Shown here piece after piece: positions 6,526 through 14,285 of a stretch of DNA of 64,000 nucleotides; within the stretch, counting starts at the first letter, position 1, and each line of letters opens with the position of its first letter. The notes below the pieces were generated by a model. The model was not told the DNA's origin. It was given only the letters and a program-made list of their open reading frames with translations, and did no database searches. The stretch spans positions 2,790,001 to 2,854,000 of the forward strand of contig OY762444.1 of assembly GCA_963665735.1 (NCBI GenBank), in the 5' to 3' direction. The position numbers and the translations under genes are program-made. Origin of the DNA: CATOSK01 sp963665735. GTDB lineage: Bacteria; Chloroflexota; Dehalococcoidia; Lucifugimonadales; UBA3495.

Positions 6526-7101
6526 TTGGAAGGACTGGAACGCCGCATCGCCGAGCGGGTGGCCCAACTCCCCGCCGGACTCCAGGCCCATATCCAACGG
6601 GTCAGGGAAATCGCCGCAGAGTTGGCACCGCTCCACGGCGTTGACCCGCAACGGGCGTCGCTGGCGGCCTTGGCCCACGATGTAGCCAGGGCAATGTCCG
6701 GCGTAGAACTGCTGGCCCACGCCCGGCGGCTCGGCGTTCCCGTCGGTTTCGTGGATGGACAAGCCCCCGTCCTGCTCCACGGCCCGGTGGGGGCGGAAAT
6801 CCTGCGGCGGGAGGACGGCCTTGGTGACAAGTCCATTCACTCCGCCGTTTATTGGCACACCTACGCCCATCCATCGCTGGACGCCTTGGGGAAAGTAGTC
6901 TTTCTGGCCGACAAGCTGGACCCGCAGAAGGCGGGCCGCTACCCCTACCAGCCCCGGCTGAAAGAACTGGCCGGCGTTGACTTGGATGGCGCCATCCTGG
7001 AATTTCTAACCAACGAACTGGCCGCCCAGACCCAACGGGGCCACCTGATTCACCCCCAACTGGTAGAAACCCGCAACCACCTGATTGCGTCCTTGGGTTG
7101 A
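6526..7101 (+). CDS. yqeK: YqeK-like HD-domain hydrolase (probable Ap4A hydrolase)
   Basis: The 191-residue protein has the HD-domain metal ligands in order: H in QAHIQRVREIA, HD in LAALAHDVAR, H in LLHGPVGAEIL, and D in VVFLADKLDP, with YWHTYAHPSLDALGKVVF between. This is the pattern of symmetrical Ap4A hydrolases of the YqeK type, which use an iron pair. It begins with TTG at 6526, nine bases after the HIT stop, so it is co-transcribed with it. In many bacteria yqeK sits with nadD and rsfS, but neither is seen here. Confidence 0.78.
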   Translation: MEGLERRIAERVAQLPAGLQAHIQRVREIAAELAPLHGVDPQRASLAALAHDVARAMSGVELLAHARRLGVPVGFVDGQAPVLLHGPVGAEILRREDGLGDKSIHSAVYWHTYAHPSLDALGKVVFLADKLDPQKAGRYPYQPRLKELAGVDLDGAILEFLTNELAAQTQRGHLIHPQLVETRNHLIASLG

Positions 7102-7169
7102 CCGGGGTTGCCGCATTCCCGGTTTCCCCAAGTCCCGTGCCTGAATCAGAACTACGAGGGATTCCAACC

Positions 7170-8162
7170 ATGAAATTCGGCCTCAACCTGGGAGGCGGAC
7201 ACCTTCCCACCGAGTCCCGCGCAGCAGCCCTGGAGGGCCGGCTGGAAAAGTGTCGTCTGGCCTACCAGTACGGCTTCAGCTCACTTTGGAGCGGGGCCGG
7301 CTACCTCAATAACGACTTTCACCCCATGCTGCTGCTATCCCGGGCCGCGGCGGAGGCGCCGGGTCTGGAATTGGGAATCGTAGCTTTGCTGCCCCTCTAT
7401 CACCCGGTAGAGGCCGCTGAGCAGATTTCCACCTTGGACGTTATCAGTGGTGGCCGGTTTGTGCTGGCCCCGGCCCTGGGCTGGCGCGACTTCCAGTTCG
7501 ACGGCTTTGGTGTCCCCAAGTCCCAACGCCTCTCCCGGTTCCGGGAAGTCCTGGAGGTAATGAAACAATTTTGGACCGAGGAACGGGTCACTCACCAGGG
7601 CCAGCATTTTCAGATGGAGGATGTTCCCGGCGCCGGCAAGCCCCTCCAACAGCCCTACCCGCGCATATTGCTGGCCGCCAACCAAGACCGGGGCGTTCGT
7701 CGGGCGGCGCGACTGGGCGATGGCTGGCTGGTCAGCTCCCGTTCCACCCTGCTGACCATCACCCGGCAGGCGTCTCTGTACCGGGAAGCGGCTGAAAAGT
7801 CGGGCAAGCCTCCCTACATATCGGCCTGGCGGGAAATGTTCGTCGCCGAAACCCGCCGGCAGGCCATAGACATCGCCCGCCCCCACGTGGAATGGCTGTA
7901 CCGTGACCGTGCCGCCGCCGGTCACAGCAACGAACTGCCCGCCGCCGACCGCATAGACGTGGGCTTTGAGCAAGTGCTGGAAGGCCGCTTTATCATCGGC
8001 AGCCCCCGGGATTGCATTGAGGAAATAGAAAAGTACCGGGAATTGGGAATTGAGGAACTGGTGCTGCGCTGTCAATGGCCGGGTATGCCCGACGCGGACT
8101 CCCTACGGGCGGTGGAACTATTCGGCCAGGAAGTCCTGCCCCATTTCGCCGAGACCGGGTGA
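7170..8162 (+). CDS. LLM-class flavin-dependent oxidoreductase
   Basis: A 330-residue bacterial luciferase-like TIM-barrel protein that uses reduced FMN or F420. Evidence includes MKFGLNLGGGHLPTES at the start, SLWSGAGYLNNDFHP, the beta-strand GIVALLPLYHPVEAAEQIST, LDVISGGRFVLAPALGW, and the terminal RFIIGSPRDCIEEIEKYRELGIEEL. The substrate is unknown. The ATG at 7170 is chosen because ACGAGGG precedes it and the family begins MKFG; the upstream extension overlaps the end of yqeK. It is one of three such genes in the window (see 16938 and 19861). They are only distantly alike, so they are not a recent tandem expansion. Confidence 0.88.
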   Translation: MKFGLNLGGGHLPTESRAAALEGRLEKCRLAYQYGFSSLWSGAGYLNNDFHPMLLLSRAAAEAPGLELGIVALLPLYHPVEAAEQISTLDVISGGRFVLAPALGWRDFQFDGFGVPKSQRLSRFREVLEVMKQFWTEERVTHQGQHFQMEDVPGAGKPLQQPYPRILLAANQDRGVRRAARLGDGWLVSSRSTLLTITRQASLYREAAEKSGKPPYISAWREMFVAETRRQAIDIARPHVEWLYRDRAAAGHSNELPAADRIDVGFEQVLEGRFIIGSPRDCIEEIEKYRELGIEELVLRCQWPGMPDADSLRAVELFGQEVLPHFAETG

Positions 8163-8211
8163 GATAGGGCCTGTTGAGGTTGATTGCCAGGGCGGTAGTG
8201 ACAAAATTCAA

Positions 8212-8242
8212 TTGACGACTACCTGCGCCATTGTTCTACAAT
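8212..8242 (+). promoter_or_regulatory. Possible orphan promoter
   Basis: TTGACG (8212-8217) and TACAAT (8237-8242) are 19 bases apart on the plus strand. The next genes downstream are on the minus strand, so any transcript would be non-coding or antisense. A run of Ts (TTTTTGG at about 8284) could end it. This is weak evidence. Confidence 0.25.
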
Positions 8243-8316
8243 GAAGGCGCTACACCTTCAACCAGCCGGTGATACCTCTCTGATTTTTGGCCCATCCGTG
8301 GCATTGCACGAAAAGT

Positions 8317-8694
8317 CTATCTCGCAAGGCTGGTAATCACCGGGGCTAGATGCTTTGAGGCGTCCCGAATCAACACCCCCACCGGGTCCATAAACCCGTC
8401 CGGTTCGCCCTCATACGCTCGCCAGTACCCGACAAAATCGCTGTTTTCCGTAATCAGGTCTGGAGAGTCGGTCTTTGTGCCCAGGAGCAAGGTATCCCCT
8501 TTTGGGTCGTATCCCTTCTTCAAAGGGAGATACGCAGATGCCCACATAACCATAAGGCCCACGATGTCATGCCCGTCCGACTCGGCGAGGTCAACCACTA
8601 TATCGGGGTCATCCAACAGCGATGCGGAAGTCGCTGGCCGTACATCGGTGGAGAGGCTTAACACATCGGCCTCCGAATCATAGTTGGTTTTCAT
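8317..8694 (-). CDS. DUF2283-like protein
   Basis: A 125-residue protein that begins MKTNYDSEADVLSLS and continues DDPDIVVDLAESDGHDIVGLMVMWAS, the beta-sheet pattern of DUF2283. It is longer than the usual 60-80 residues, with a C-terminal region (YDPKGDTLLLGTKT...GYWRAYEGEPDGFMDPVGVLI) that looks like a second, related module. The start at 8694 has GGAGGTGC before it. It overlaps the upstream gene by 17 bases. DUF2283 genes often follow a small DUF4258-like partner in putative toxin-antitoxin pairs; the same arrangement occurs at 48593-49125. Confidence 0.6.
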   Translation of the reverse strand: MKTNYDSEADVLSLSTDVRPATSASLLDDPDIVVDLAESDGHDIVGLMVMWASAYLPLKKGYDPKGDTLLLGTKTDSPDLITENSDFVGYWRAYEGEPDGFMDPVGVLIRDASKHLAPVITSLAR

Positions 8695-9091
8695 TGCGCA
8701 CCTCCACATCTTGATAGACGCGAACGAAGTAATCCCTATTCCCTTTGTTCCAATGCCGAGTAGCGGTCCGGTCCGGGAAGGCATTGATGATTCTCTCGTC
8801 GTCCGTGGAGACCGCCACCCGCACCATTTCCGTCAAACCGGGCACGAAGGCGATATAGCATATACTCTGCCTTCCACCGTCCTCGGTGCGGACTCCGCGA
8901 ATCAACCAGCGTTCAAGAACGTAGCCTACCCTATGGGCCGTAATACCGGGGCGAGCGTTGTCTTGCAGGTATCGGGTGACTACTCGCGCCTTGCCGCCAG
9001 CAGTGATGGAGGCTGGTAGCCGTCGCCTTGACGCCGGCCCACAGCCGGGGCAGTCCTTCTGTGTACTCGACAATTCGCTCCCCACGGGCAA
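8678..9091 (-). CDS. Hypothetical protein, possible toxin partner of the DUF2283 gene
   Basis: An ORF of up to 137 residues with a TTG start that is not well supported. The convincing part starts at about residue 35 (VVTRYLQDNARPGITAHRVGYVLERW) and includes IAFVPGLTEMVRVAVSTDDERIINAFPDR. A beta-strand ending in IINAFPD is typical of small RNase-like toxins of the RelE/BrnT/DUF4258 type, but I do not recognise the family. It is coupled to the DUF2283-like gene by overlap. The upstream 100 bases read more naturally in another frame, so the 5' end may be frameshifted or belong to something else. Confidence 0.45.
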   Translation of the reverse strand: MPVGSELSSTQKDCPGCGPASRRRLPASITAGGKARVVTRYLQDNARPGITAHRVGYVLERWLIRGVRTEDGGRQSICYIAFVPGLTEMVRVAVSTDDERIINAFPDRTATRHWNKGNRDYFVRVYQDVEVRNENQL

Positions 9092-9166
9092 GTCATAAAT
9101 CCAAATTTTTATGCCATTCTCGCCCGTTGTGCCTCATGCGCTTCTCCAGCCGCGCTTCGATGCTTA

Positions 9167-9946
9167 CTACCGGGCCTGGTAGTCCGGGGGGCGCTTTTCT
9201 ACGAAGGAACGGCTGGCCTCTTGAAAGTCCTCGGTCAGGTGCAGCTTTAACGGCTGGATATACATATCCGCGTCCGCCGACGCTGGAACCCAGGTGCGCC
9301 GGGTCAACCGCACTCCCGCCCGTGATGCCAGTGGGGGCGCCTGCATAATCTTCTCCGCCAGTTCCTGGGCCACCTCAACGTGGTTCCCCGGCTCCACCAG
9401 CCGGTTAATCAGCCCCAGCCGGTAAAGCTCCACCGCGCCGATGGGTTCGCCGGTAATCAGCATCTCCGTAGCCACTTTGGACGGCATGAAGGCGCTGACC
9501 TTGGCCCACACCCGTCCGCCGGGCAGCCCCCGCTTGGTCTCGGTAATCCCGAATTGGGCGTCCTCCGAAGCTACAATCAGATCGCACTCGGCGGCGATGG
9601 CCATGCCGGCCCCCAGCGCGTACCCGTGGACGGCGGCGATGACCGGCTTCCAGTTGATGGAACGGCCCAGGTAGCCCTCCGGGTTGTTCCCCCGGGCCCG
9701 CCGCGCCCGCTGCTGGGGAGTCATGCTGACAAACCGCTGCTTGATGTCCGCCCCGGCGCAGAAGCAGCGGCCCGCACCGTGGACGATGCACACCCAAGCC
9801 TCTTCGTCAATGTCAAACTCCAGCAGGGCGTCGTTAATGTCCTGCTCAAACTGGTCGTTGACTGCGTTCAACGCCTGGGGACGATTGAAAGTCAGGTAGC
9901 CAATCCTGCCCCGCCGCTCATAGGTCATCGTTTCGTATTCCGACAT
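9167..9946 (-). CDS. Enoyl-CoA hydratase/isomerase family protein
   Basis: The 259-residue crotonase-fold protein has the two oxyanion-hole segments GAGRCFCAGADIKQR and VHGYALGAGMAIAAECDL, and the N-terminal GYLTFNRPQALNAV. In place of the common second catalytic Glu region PGGGGTQRL it has GLPGGRVWAK, so the precise reaction (hydratase, isomerase or other) is uncertain. The start at 9946 is set by AGAAGGAG just upstream and the family start MSEYETMTYE. It fits with the acyl-CoA dehydrogenases at 3801 and 11334 in acyl-CoA degradation but is not in an operon with them. Confidence 0.87.
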   Translation of the reverse strand: MSEYETMTYERRGRIGYLTFNRPQALNAVNDQFEQDINDALLEFDIDEEAWVCIVHGAGRCFCAGADIKQRFVSMTPQQRARRARGNNPEGYLGRSINWKPVIAAVHGYALGAGMAIAAECDLIVASEDAQFGITETKRGLPGGRVWAKVSAFMPSKVATEMLITGEPIGAVELYRLGLINRLVEPGNHVEVAQELAEKIMQAPPLASRAGVRLTRRTWVPASADADMYIQPLKLHLTEDFQEASRSFVEKRPPDYQAR

Positions 9947-10106
9947 ACTGCGCTCCTTCTTCACCCGTCCGCCACTTGGGAGGCAGGCCGCCGGATTCTT
10001 CCCCGGCAGGGCGAATATAGCAACGCCCCCCGGCCCCGTCAAACACTCCGACGTGAAACCCGCCGGATGCTCTGGAACATTCGTCTAAATTTGCTGAAAA
10101 ACTATG

Positions 10107-10136
10107 TTGACAAATTCGGAACTCCAGTTCTATACT
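10107..10136 (+). promoter_or_regulatory. Strong sigma70-type promoter
   Basis: A perfect TTGACA at 10107-10112 is followed 18 bases later by TATACT at 10131-10136. It is the best consensus promoter in the window, and it drives the Cys-rich HTH gene at 10178. Confidence 0.72.
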
Positions 10137-10140
10137 CCGG

Positions 10141-10154
10141 CTATCACGTGATAG
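10141..10154 (+). promoter_or_regulatory. Perfect 14-bp palindrome over the start site (candidate operator)
   Basis: CTATCACGTGATAG is a perfect inverted repeat centred about 12 bases after the -10 box, across the expected transcription start. Such placement is typical of repressor operators, possibly for the HTH protein encoded directly downstream. Binding is inferred only. Confidence 0.5.
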
Positions 10155-10177
10155 AACAATTTTTCGGAGTTTTTCAC

Positions 10178-10507
10178 ATGGTCAGTTCTGCCGTCGCCAG
10201 TCCCCAAGTGGATACCGTCCCTGAGTTCTATCCCTATGAAGACACCGGCTGCGAGGTTGCCGCCGCCTGCCTGAACTGCCCCCTGCCCCAATGCCGGTAC
10301 GACGACCCGGCCTGGTATTTCAAGAACCGCCGCTTGGCCAAGGATTTCCAGGTCTTTACCGCCATCGAAGACGAACAGCTATCGGTGGAAGAGGCCGCCG
10401 ACCGTTTTTCGGTGACGGTGCGAACCATCTTCCGCATCATGCAGCGCTGCCGGGAGGCCCTGGACAACGGGGCCAACTCCCAGGAATTGGTCCTCTTCGC
10501 CGTTTAG
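10178..10507 (+). CDS. Cys-rich HTH protein, possible metal- or redox-sensing regulator
   Basis: A 109-residue protein in two parts. The N-terminal half has four Cys in CEVAAACLNCPLPQC (spacing C-x5-C-x2-C-x4-C), which could bind zinc or an iron-sulfur cluster. The C-terminal half contains a helix-turn-helix (LSVEEAADRFSVTVRTIFRIMQRCREAL). No named family is recognised. The ATG at 10178 is chosen because it lies after the promoter; the frame is open far upstream only as an antisense shadow of the enoyl-CoA hydratase. It stands alone with its own strong promoter and palindrome, consistent with autoregulation. Confidence 0.62.
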   Translation: MVSSAVASPQVDTVPEFYPYEDTGCEVAAACLNCPLPQCRYDDPAWYFKNRRLAKDFQVFTAIEDEQLSVEEAADRFSVTVRTIFRIMQRCREALDNGANSQELVLFAV

Positions 10508-10558
10508 CTGGACATATTCTTGAATATCCTTCGGAAATCTTGGGAGATGTGTACAAAT

Positions 10559-10598
10559 CCCCTCCCCCTACGAGGGGGAGGGTTAGGGTGGGGGTGGC
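10559..10598 (+). repeat. G/C-rich hairpin repeat, family B
   Basis: CCTCCCCCTACGAGGGGGAG forms a near-perfect stem, followed by GGTTAGGGTGGGGGTGGCAT. The same element is found at 14053, 22685, 40111, 44454, 45360, 45437, 47207, 53369 and 61030. The rest of 10508-10678 has no gene. Confidence 0.8.
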
Positions 10599-10678
10599 AT
10601 CCCATCAGGAAAGGAGTGAAGAAAGGACTTTCAACCCACCCTCTTAGGGTTAATGCAAATCTGGGTCGGCCAAGGCGG

Positions 10679-11305
10679 TTACGCAGTAGCCCGGACGGAC
10701 AGGTCCAGGGGAGACGAATCGCGCGACTCCGCCAGCCGATGCCCCGGGCTGGAAGGTTCCAGGAAGGTAATGGAGTCGTAAAAGTCGTCCAGGGCCACGA
10801 AAACGCCGTTCAGCTCGGCCCATTCTTTCATCCGCCGGTTGCAGGAATGGGTCCAGGAAAGGACTTCCACCCGCCAGCCCCGTTGTCGCATTAGCTCCAG
10901 AGTTATGTGGAACCCATCATTTTTCAGATAGCCGGCCCCGTCCCCGGTCAGCAGGACTACAACGCCCGGGGCACCGTTATAGTCCATAGCGTCTTGCAGC
11001 ATCGCCAGTTGCAGTAGCCGGTCTGGTATTTCATGTTACCCCAAGTCTAACCTGAGTTGGTTGAACAGTTTGACTTCAACGCCCAGGTTCTCTATCCGGT
11101 TCCATAAATTACGCATTTCCGGCGGCACCGACCCGGCGGCAATGGCTTTCCTTAAAGGCCGGTCTGCATGGGCCAAGCGCAAAATGTTGTCGAAGTTGAT
11201 ACGCACCCTTTGGCGTGCGTCAATGTGCTCGTTTTGTTCCTCAGCGATACGCTGGGCTTCGATGAAAATGTTGGAGTTGTCCCAATAAACAAATACTTCT
11301 TCCAT
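10679..11305 (-). pseudogene. NYN-domain ribonuclease-like protein, split by an in-frame TAA
   Basis: The N-terminal part (MEEVFVYWDNSNIFIEAQRIAEE) and C-terminal part (VVVLLTGDGAGYLKNDGFH...VFVALDDFYDSITFLEP) together form a NYN domain, a PIN-like metal-dependent RNase fold, with the conserved Asp residues in WDNSN and TGDG. They lie in the same frame but are separated by TAA at 11036-11038, after NQLRLDLG. Reading through gives LDLG-stop-HEIPDRLLQLAMLQDA, so only one codon is faulty. Either this is a recent nonsense mutation or a base error. The start at 11305 is 28 bases after the stop of the acyl-CoA dehydrogenase upstream, suggesting one operon. Confidence 0.72.
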
Positions 11306-11333
11306 TGTCTCTCCGCGCTCCCGGAAAGGCTGG

Positions 11334-12509
11334 CTAGCCCCGGGGCAGGCCCAACCCCCGCCCGGCGATGATGTTGCGCTGCACTTCCGACGTTCCCGCC
11401 GCAATCTTGTGGGAAAAGGCAATCATCCAATGTTCCTGCACCCGGCCCTTCAACGCAGCCCGCGGCTCTCCCCGCGCCAGCGCGCCATACATCCCCAGAA
11501 TCTCCAGGCAGGCGTTGGCGCTGCGCTGGAGGCTTTCGCTGCCGAAGACTTTGCTGATGGACGCCTCCTTGTTGGGAACCTGCCCCTCCCCTTGCAGGTA
11601 GGCCACGTTATAGGCCATCAGCCGGGCCACTTCGCACTCGATATAACGGTCGGCCAGCAGGTTCCGCACCCAGGGCGTCTTAATCAACGGCTGTCCCTGA
11701 CGCCGGGTGTCCTCGGCGTACTGCCGGGTCTCGTCCAGCAGCCGCCGGCCCATCGCCGAGTAATCAATCCCCGACCGCTCGAAGTCCAGCAGCGTCACCG
11801 CCACGTACCAGCCCATGTTTTCCTCACCCACCACGTTCCGCCGGGGAACCCGCACGTTGTCAAAGATGACCTGGTTGAATTCGTGGCCGCCGGCCATGTT
11901 GATGATGGGCCGCACCTCTATGCCCGGCGTTTTCATGTCCACCAGGATAAAACTGATGCCCCGGTGCCGGGGCGCCTCGGTATCCGTCCGTGCCAGACAC
12001 ATTATCCAGTCCGAGCGGTGGGCCAGCGTGGTCCAAATCTTGGCCCCGTTGATAACGAAGTCATCCCCGTCCAGCACCGCCCGGGTGTTCAGCGACGCCA
12101 AGTCCGAGCCGGACTCCGGTTCGCTGTACCCCTGGCACCATTGCACTTCGGCCCGGGCGATGGGCGGTAAATGGGTCTGCTTCTGCTCTTGGGAGCCGTG
12201 AATCATCAAAGTCGGCCCCAGCATCCGCACCCCGAAAATGTCCCGCCCCGGCGCCCGCAGGTAGGCCAGTTCCTCGTTGTAAATGGCCGACCGAACTGGC
12301 GAAGCGTCCTGGCCTCCGTATTCCTGGGGCCAGTGCATGGTCAGCCAGCCTTTAGCCGCCAGCTTTTGACGCATATCCCTGGTAAACTCCCAGTCCCATT
12401 CCTCGGGCCAGCGTCCGCCGCCCTCCCAGTCGTCGGGAAGTTCCTGCTGCACAAAACTCCGCAACTCATGGCGGAAAGCGTCATCTTCCGGGGTAAACTT
12501 AAACTCCAC
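11334..12509 (-). CDS. Acyl-CoA dehydrogenase
   Basis: The 391-residue enzyme has all three ACAD domains. In order: MEFKFTPEDDAFRHELRSFV, HWPQEYGGQDASP, QGYSEPESGSDLASL (the FAD/substrate loop), NGAKIWTT, then KVFGSESLQRSANACLEILG and the C-terminal AAGTSEVQRNIIAGRGLGL motif. The catalytic base position cannot be fixed without alignment. It begins with GTG at 12509 after AGGAGCC. It is larger and clearly different from the 3801 enzyme, more like the alpha-type or medium-chain-like members. The NYN gene follows closely on the same strand. Confidence 0.93.
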   Translation of the reverse strand: MEFKFTPEDDAFRHELRSFVQQELPDDWEGGGRWPEEWDWEFTRDMRQKLAAKGWLTMHWPQEYGGQDASPVRSAIYNEELAYLRAPGRDIFGVRMLGPTLMIHGSQEQKQTHLPPIARAEVQWCQGYSEPESGSDLASLNTRAVLDGDDFVINGAKIWTTLAHRSDWIMCLARTDTEAPRHRGISFILVDMKTPGIEVRPIINMAGGHEFNQVIFDNVRVPRRNVVGEENMGWYVAVTLLDFERSGIDYSAMGRRLLDETRQYAEDTRRQGQPLIKTPWVRNLLADRYIECEVARLMAYNVAYLQGEGQVPNKEASISKVFGSESLQRSANACLEILGMYGALARGEPRAALKGRVQEHWMIAFSHKIAAGTSEVQRNIIAGRGLGLPRG

Positions 12510-12571
12510 TGAACGGCTCCTGTCTATGGGGTATCGTCAAATTAAGGATGAAGTATCCCCGCGTCTGTTTC

Positions 12572-12598
12572 CGTCATTCCCGCGAAAGCGGGAATCCA
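12572..12598 (+). repeat. REP-like hairpin, family A (C-G arm variant)
   Basis: TTCCCGC-GAAA-GCGGGAA stem with a GAAA loop. The surrounding 12510-12862 has no gene. It also holds TATCGTCAAATTAAGGATGA (12533-12552), repeated almost exactly at 54528, and CCTGAGCATGGCCGAAGGAG at 12660. Confidence 0.8.
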
Positions 12599-12769
12599 AA
12601 AGTCCCAATCCCGTAACGTCGCATTGGAGGAAAGTTCCCGGATTCCGGCCTAAGTCTGTCCTGAGCATGGCCGAAGGAGTCGGAATGACGGTGAATATGA
12701 CGACACTTCTTAATCGCAAAACCCTGATTCAAACTCCTTCCCCAGGCAAAGGGGAAATGACGGGATGGG

Positions 12770-12803
12770 ACAAAACCCCGCCGGGCATAAACCCGGCGGG
12801 TTG
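12770..12803 (-). terminator. Rho-independent terminator for the AsnC-type gene
   Basis: On the minus strand a 9-bp stem CCCGCCGGG/CCCGGCGGG with a 6-base loop is followed by GTTTTG. It lies 60-90 bases after the stop of the minus-strand gene at 12863. Confidence 0.6.
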
Positions 12804-12862
12804 CTACGGTGCCCGACACTGACAGCAGGGTAGGCACATTTATGCCGCGATGGCGTGGGACG

Positions 12863-13099
12863 CTAAGCTCCCACCGCCACGCACGTCACCGTCCTGACTA
12901 CGCCGGTCACGGTGTGAATGCGCTCCGTAACCACGTTGCCCACCACTGACATATCATCGCCTTCAATGACGGCGATGATGTCGTAGGGGCCGGTCACCAC
13001 GTCCACCGTGTCAACGCCCTCCAGGTCGCGCAGCGTCGCCGCTACGTCCCGGGTCTTGCCCACGGCGGTTTCAACCAACAGATACGCCTTGGTAGCCAT
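12863..13099 (-). CDS. Stand-alone Lrp/AsnC effector-binding (RAM) domain protein
   Basis: The 78-residue protein consists only of the AsnC ligand-binding domain: MATKAYLLVETAVGKTRDVA, then GVDTVDVVTGPYDIIAVIEGDD and a terminal beta-strand VRTVTCVAVGA. The HTH half of Lrp-type regulators is absent, and no HTH is encoded next to it. Such solo RAM domains form amino-acid-binding decamers, and their role is not settled. It is transcribed alone, with GGAGGCAGC before the ATG and a terminator after it. Confidence 0.85.
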   Translation of the reverse strand: MATKAYLLVETAVGKTRDVAATLRDLEGVDTVDVVTGPYDIIAVIEGDDMSVVGNVVTERIHTVTGVVRTVTCVAVGA

Positions 13100-13283
13100 G
13101 CTGCCTCCTTGGCCAATGGGGGAAAGTTGGGGTCGAATGAGGGAAATTGTCCTTGCCGGGCCGTCTGGACAGCCTGGGGCTAATTCTACGAACCGCCCCG
13201 GCGTGTGTCAATTTAGGATTGCGGTTGTTCAACCCTGTAACCCCCATCCCAACCTTCCCCCATTGAAGGGGAAGGGACTAGCG

Positions 13284-13289
13284 TATAAT
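13284..13289 (+). promoter_or_regulatory. -10 box placing the rsmG start at or next to the transcription start
   Basis: A perfect TATAAT ends only six bases before the rsmG ATG at 13296. No good ribosome site lies between, so the mRNA would be leaderless. A weak TTGAAG at 13263 is only 15 bases upstream. Confidence 0.45.
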
Positions 13290-13295
13290 CTCGTC

Positions 13296-14036
13296 ATGGC
13301 CCGCACCATGCCAACCCTTCAAGACGGCGCCGCCCAACTGGGCGTCTCTCTAACCAATGACCAACTGGCCCAATTCCAGGTCTATCAACGGGAACTTGCC
13401 GACTGGAACCGCCGCGCCAACCTGACCGCCATCACCGCACCGGACGAAGTCGAAACCGGGCATTTCCTCGACTCCCTGACGTTGTGCTTGGCCGTTTCCC
13501 CTGTGGACTTGGCCCATTATTCCGTCATTGACGTGGGGGCCGGCGCCGGATTCCCCGGTCTGCCGGTAAAGCTGGCCTTCCCCGGAATCGCCTTGACCCT
13601 GGCCGACTCGGTGGCCAAAAAGACCCGTTTCCTGAGTCACCTGGCCGCCACCCTGGGATTGACCGGCGTTGACATCCACACCAGACGCGCCGAGGAACTG
13701 GCCCACGACCCCCAACTGCGCGAATCTTTCGAGCTGGCCTTGGCCCGGGGCGTCGCCAAACTGCCCGTCTTGCTGGAATATACCTTGCCATTCTGCAAAA
13801 TCGGCGGGCGGGTAGCGGCCTGGAAACGCGGCGACATTGACGAAGAACTTGCCGCCGCCGAAAACGCCGCCCCGGTTTTGGGGGGCCGGATAACCGCCGT
13901 CCATCCCGTCAACCTGCCCGGCCTCACCGACAACCGCATCCTGGTTGTAACCGAAAAGGTAAAACCCACGCCGCCCAACTACCCCCGCCGCGTCGGAATC
14001 CCCGCCAAACGGCCGCTAAAACCCCGTAAACTTTAG
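13296..14036 (+). CDS. rsmG: 16S rRNA (guanine527-N7)-methyltransferase
   Basis: The 246-residue Rossmann methyltransferase contains YSVIDVGAGAGFPGLPVKLAF (SAM motif I), ALARGVAKLPVLLEYTLPF and GGRVAAWKRG, all diagnostic of RsmG/GidB, which makes m7G527 in 16S rRNA. The N-terminal VYQRELADWNRRANLTAIT is also standard. The C-terminus has an additional basic tail (YPRRVGIPAKRPLKPRKL), also seen in many family members. The ATG at 13296 is the start because it follows a TATAAT directly; the longer open frame upstream is antisense to the AsnC gene. It is monocistronic here and not next to mnmG, unlike in many bacteria. Confidence 0.95.
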   Translation: MARTMPTLQDGAAQLGVSLTNDQLAQFQVYQRELADWNRRANLTAITAPDEVETGHFLDSLTLCLAVSPVDLAHYSVIDVGAGAGFPGLPVKLAFPGIALTLADSVAKKTRFLSHLAATLGLTGVDIHTRRAEELAHDPQLRESFELALARGVAKLPVLLEYTLPFCKIGGRVAAWKRGDIDEELAAAENAAPVLGGRITAVHPVNLPGLTDNRILVVTEKVKPTPPNYPRRVGIPAKRPLKPRKL

Positions 14037-14052
14037 CGGATGTGGAAAAAAA

Positions 14053-14092
14053 TCCCCTCCCCCTACGAGGGGGAGGGTTAGGGTGGGGGTGA
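14053..14092 (+). repeat. G/C-rich hairpin repeat, family B
   Basis: Same sequence as at 10559 (TCCCCTCCCCCTACGAGGGG, then the GGGTTAGGGTGGGGGTGA tail), 16 bases after the rsmG stop, where it could also act as a weak transcription end. Confidence 0.8.
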
Positions 14093-14227
14093 AAACCTTG
14101 GCGTCAAAATGCGACTGCCTTATGCAATCCCCCAATTTGCGGCCCGCCAACCCCCAAGGTATCATTGACGATTGACGGCGTTTCATTCCGGCCAAGCCTC
14201 CCCGGGACGGATTAGACGCCGGGAATG

Positions 14228-14254
14228 TGGATTCCCGCTTGCGCGGGAATGACG
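14228..14254 (-). repeat. REP-like hairpin, family A, inverted orientation
   Basis: TGGATTCCCGCTTGCGCGGGAATGACG is the reverse orientation of the family A element. Apart from this, 14093-14285 has no gene. Confidence 0.75.
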
Positions 14255-14285
14255 ACAGGCGAAGAGATTGTTCAGGAGGGCCTTC

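Noticed and set aside
9380..10177. Extension of the Cys-rich HTH protein to a 375-residue protein
   Set aside because: The upstream part is antisense to the enoyl-CoA hydratase gene and passes through the TTGACA/TATACT promoter.
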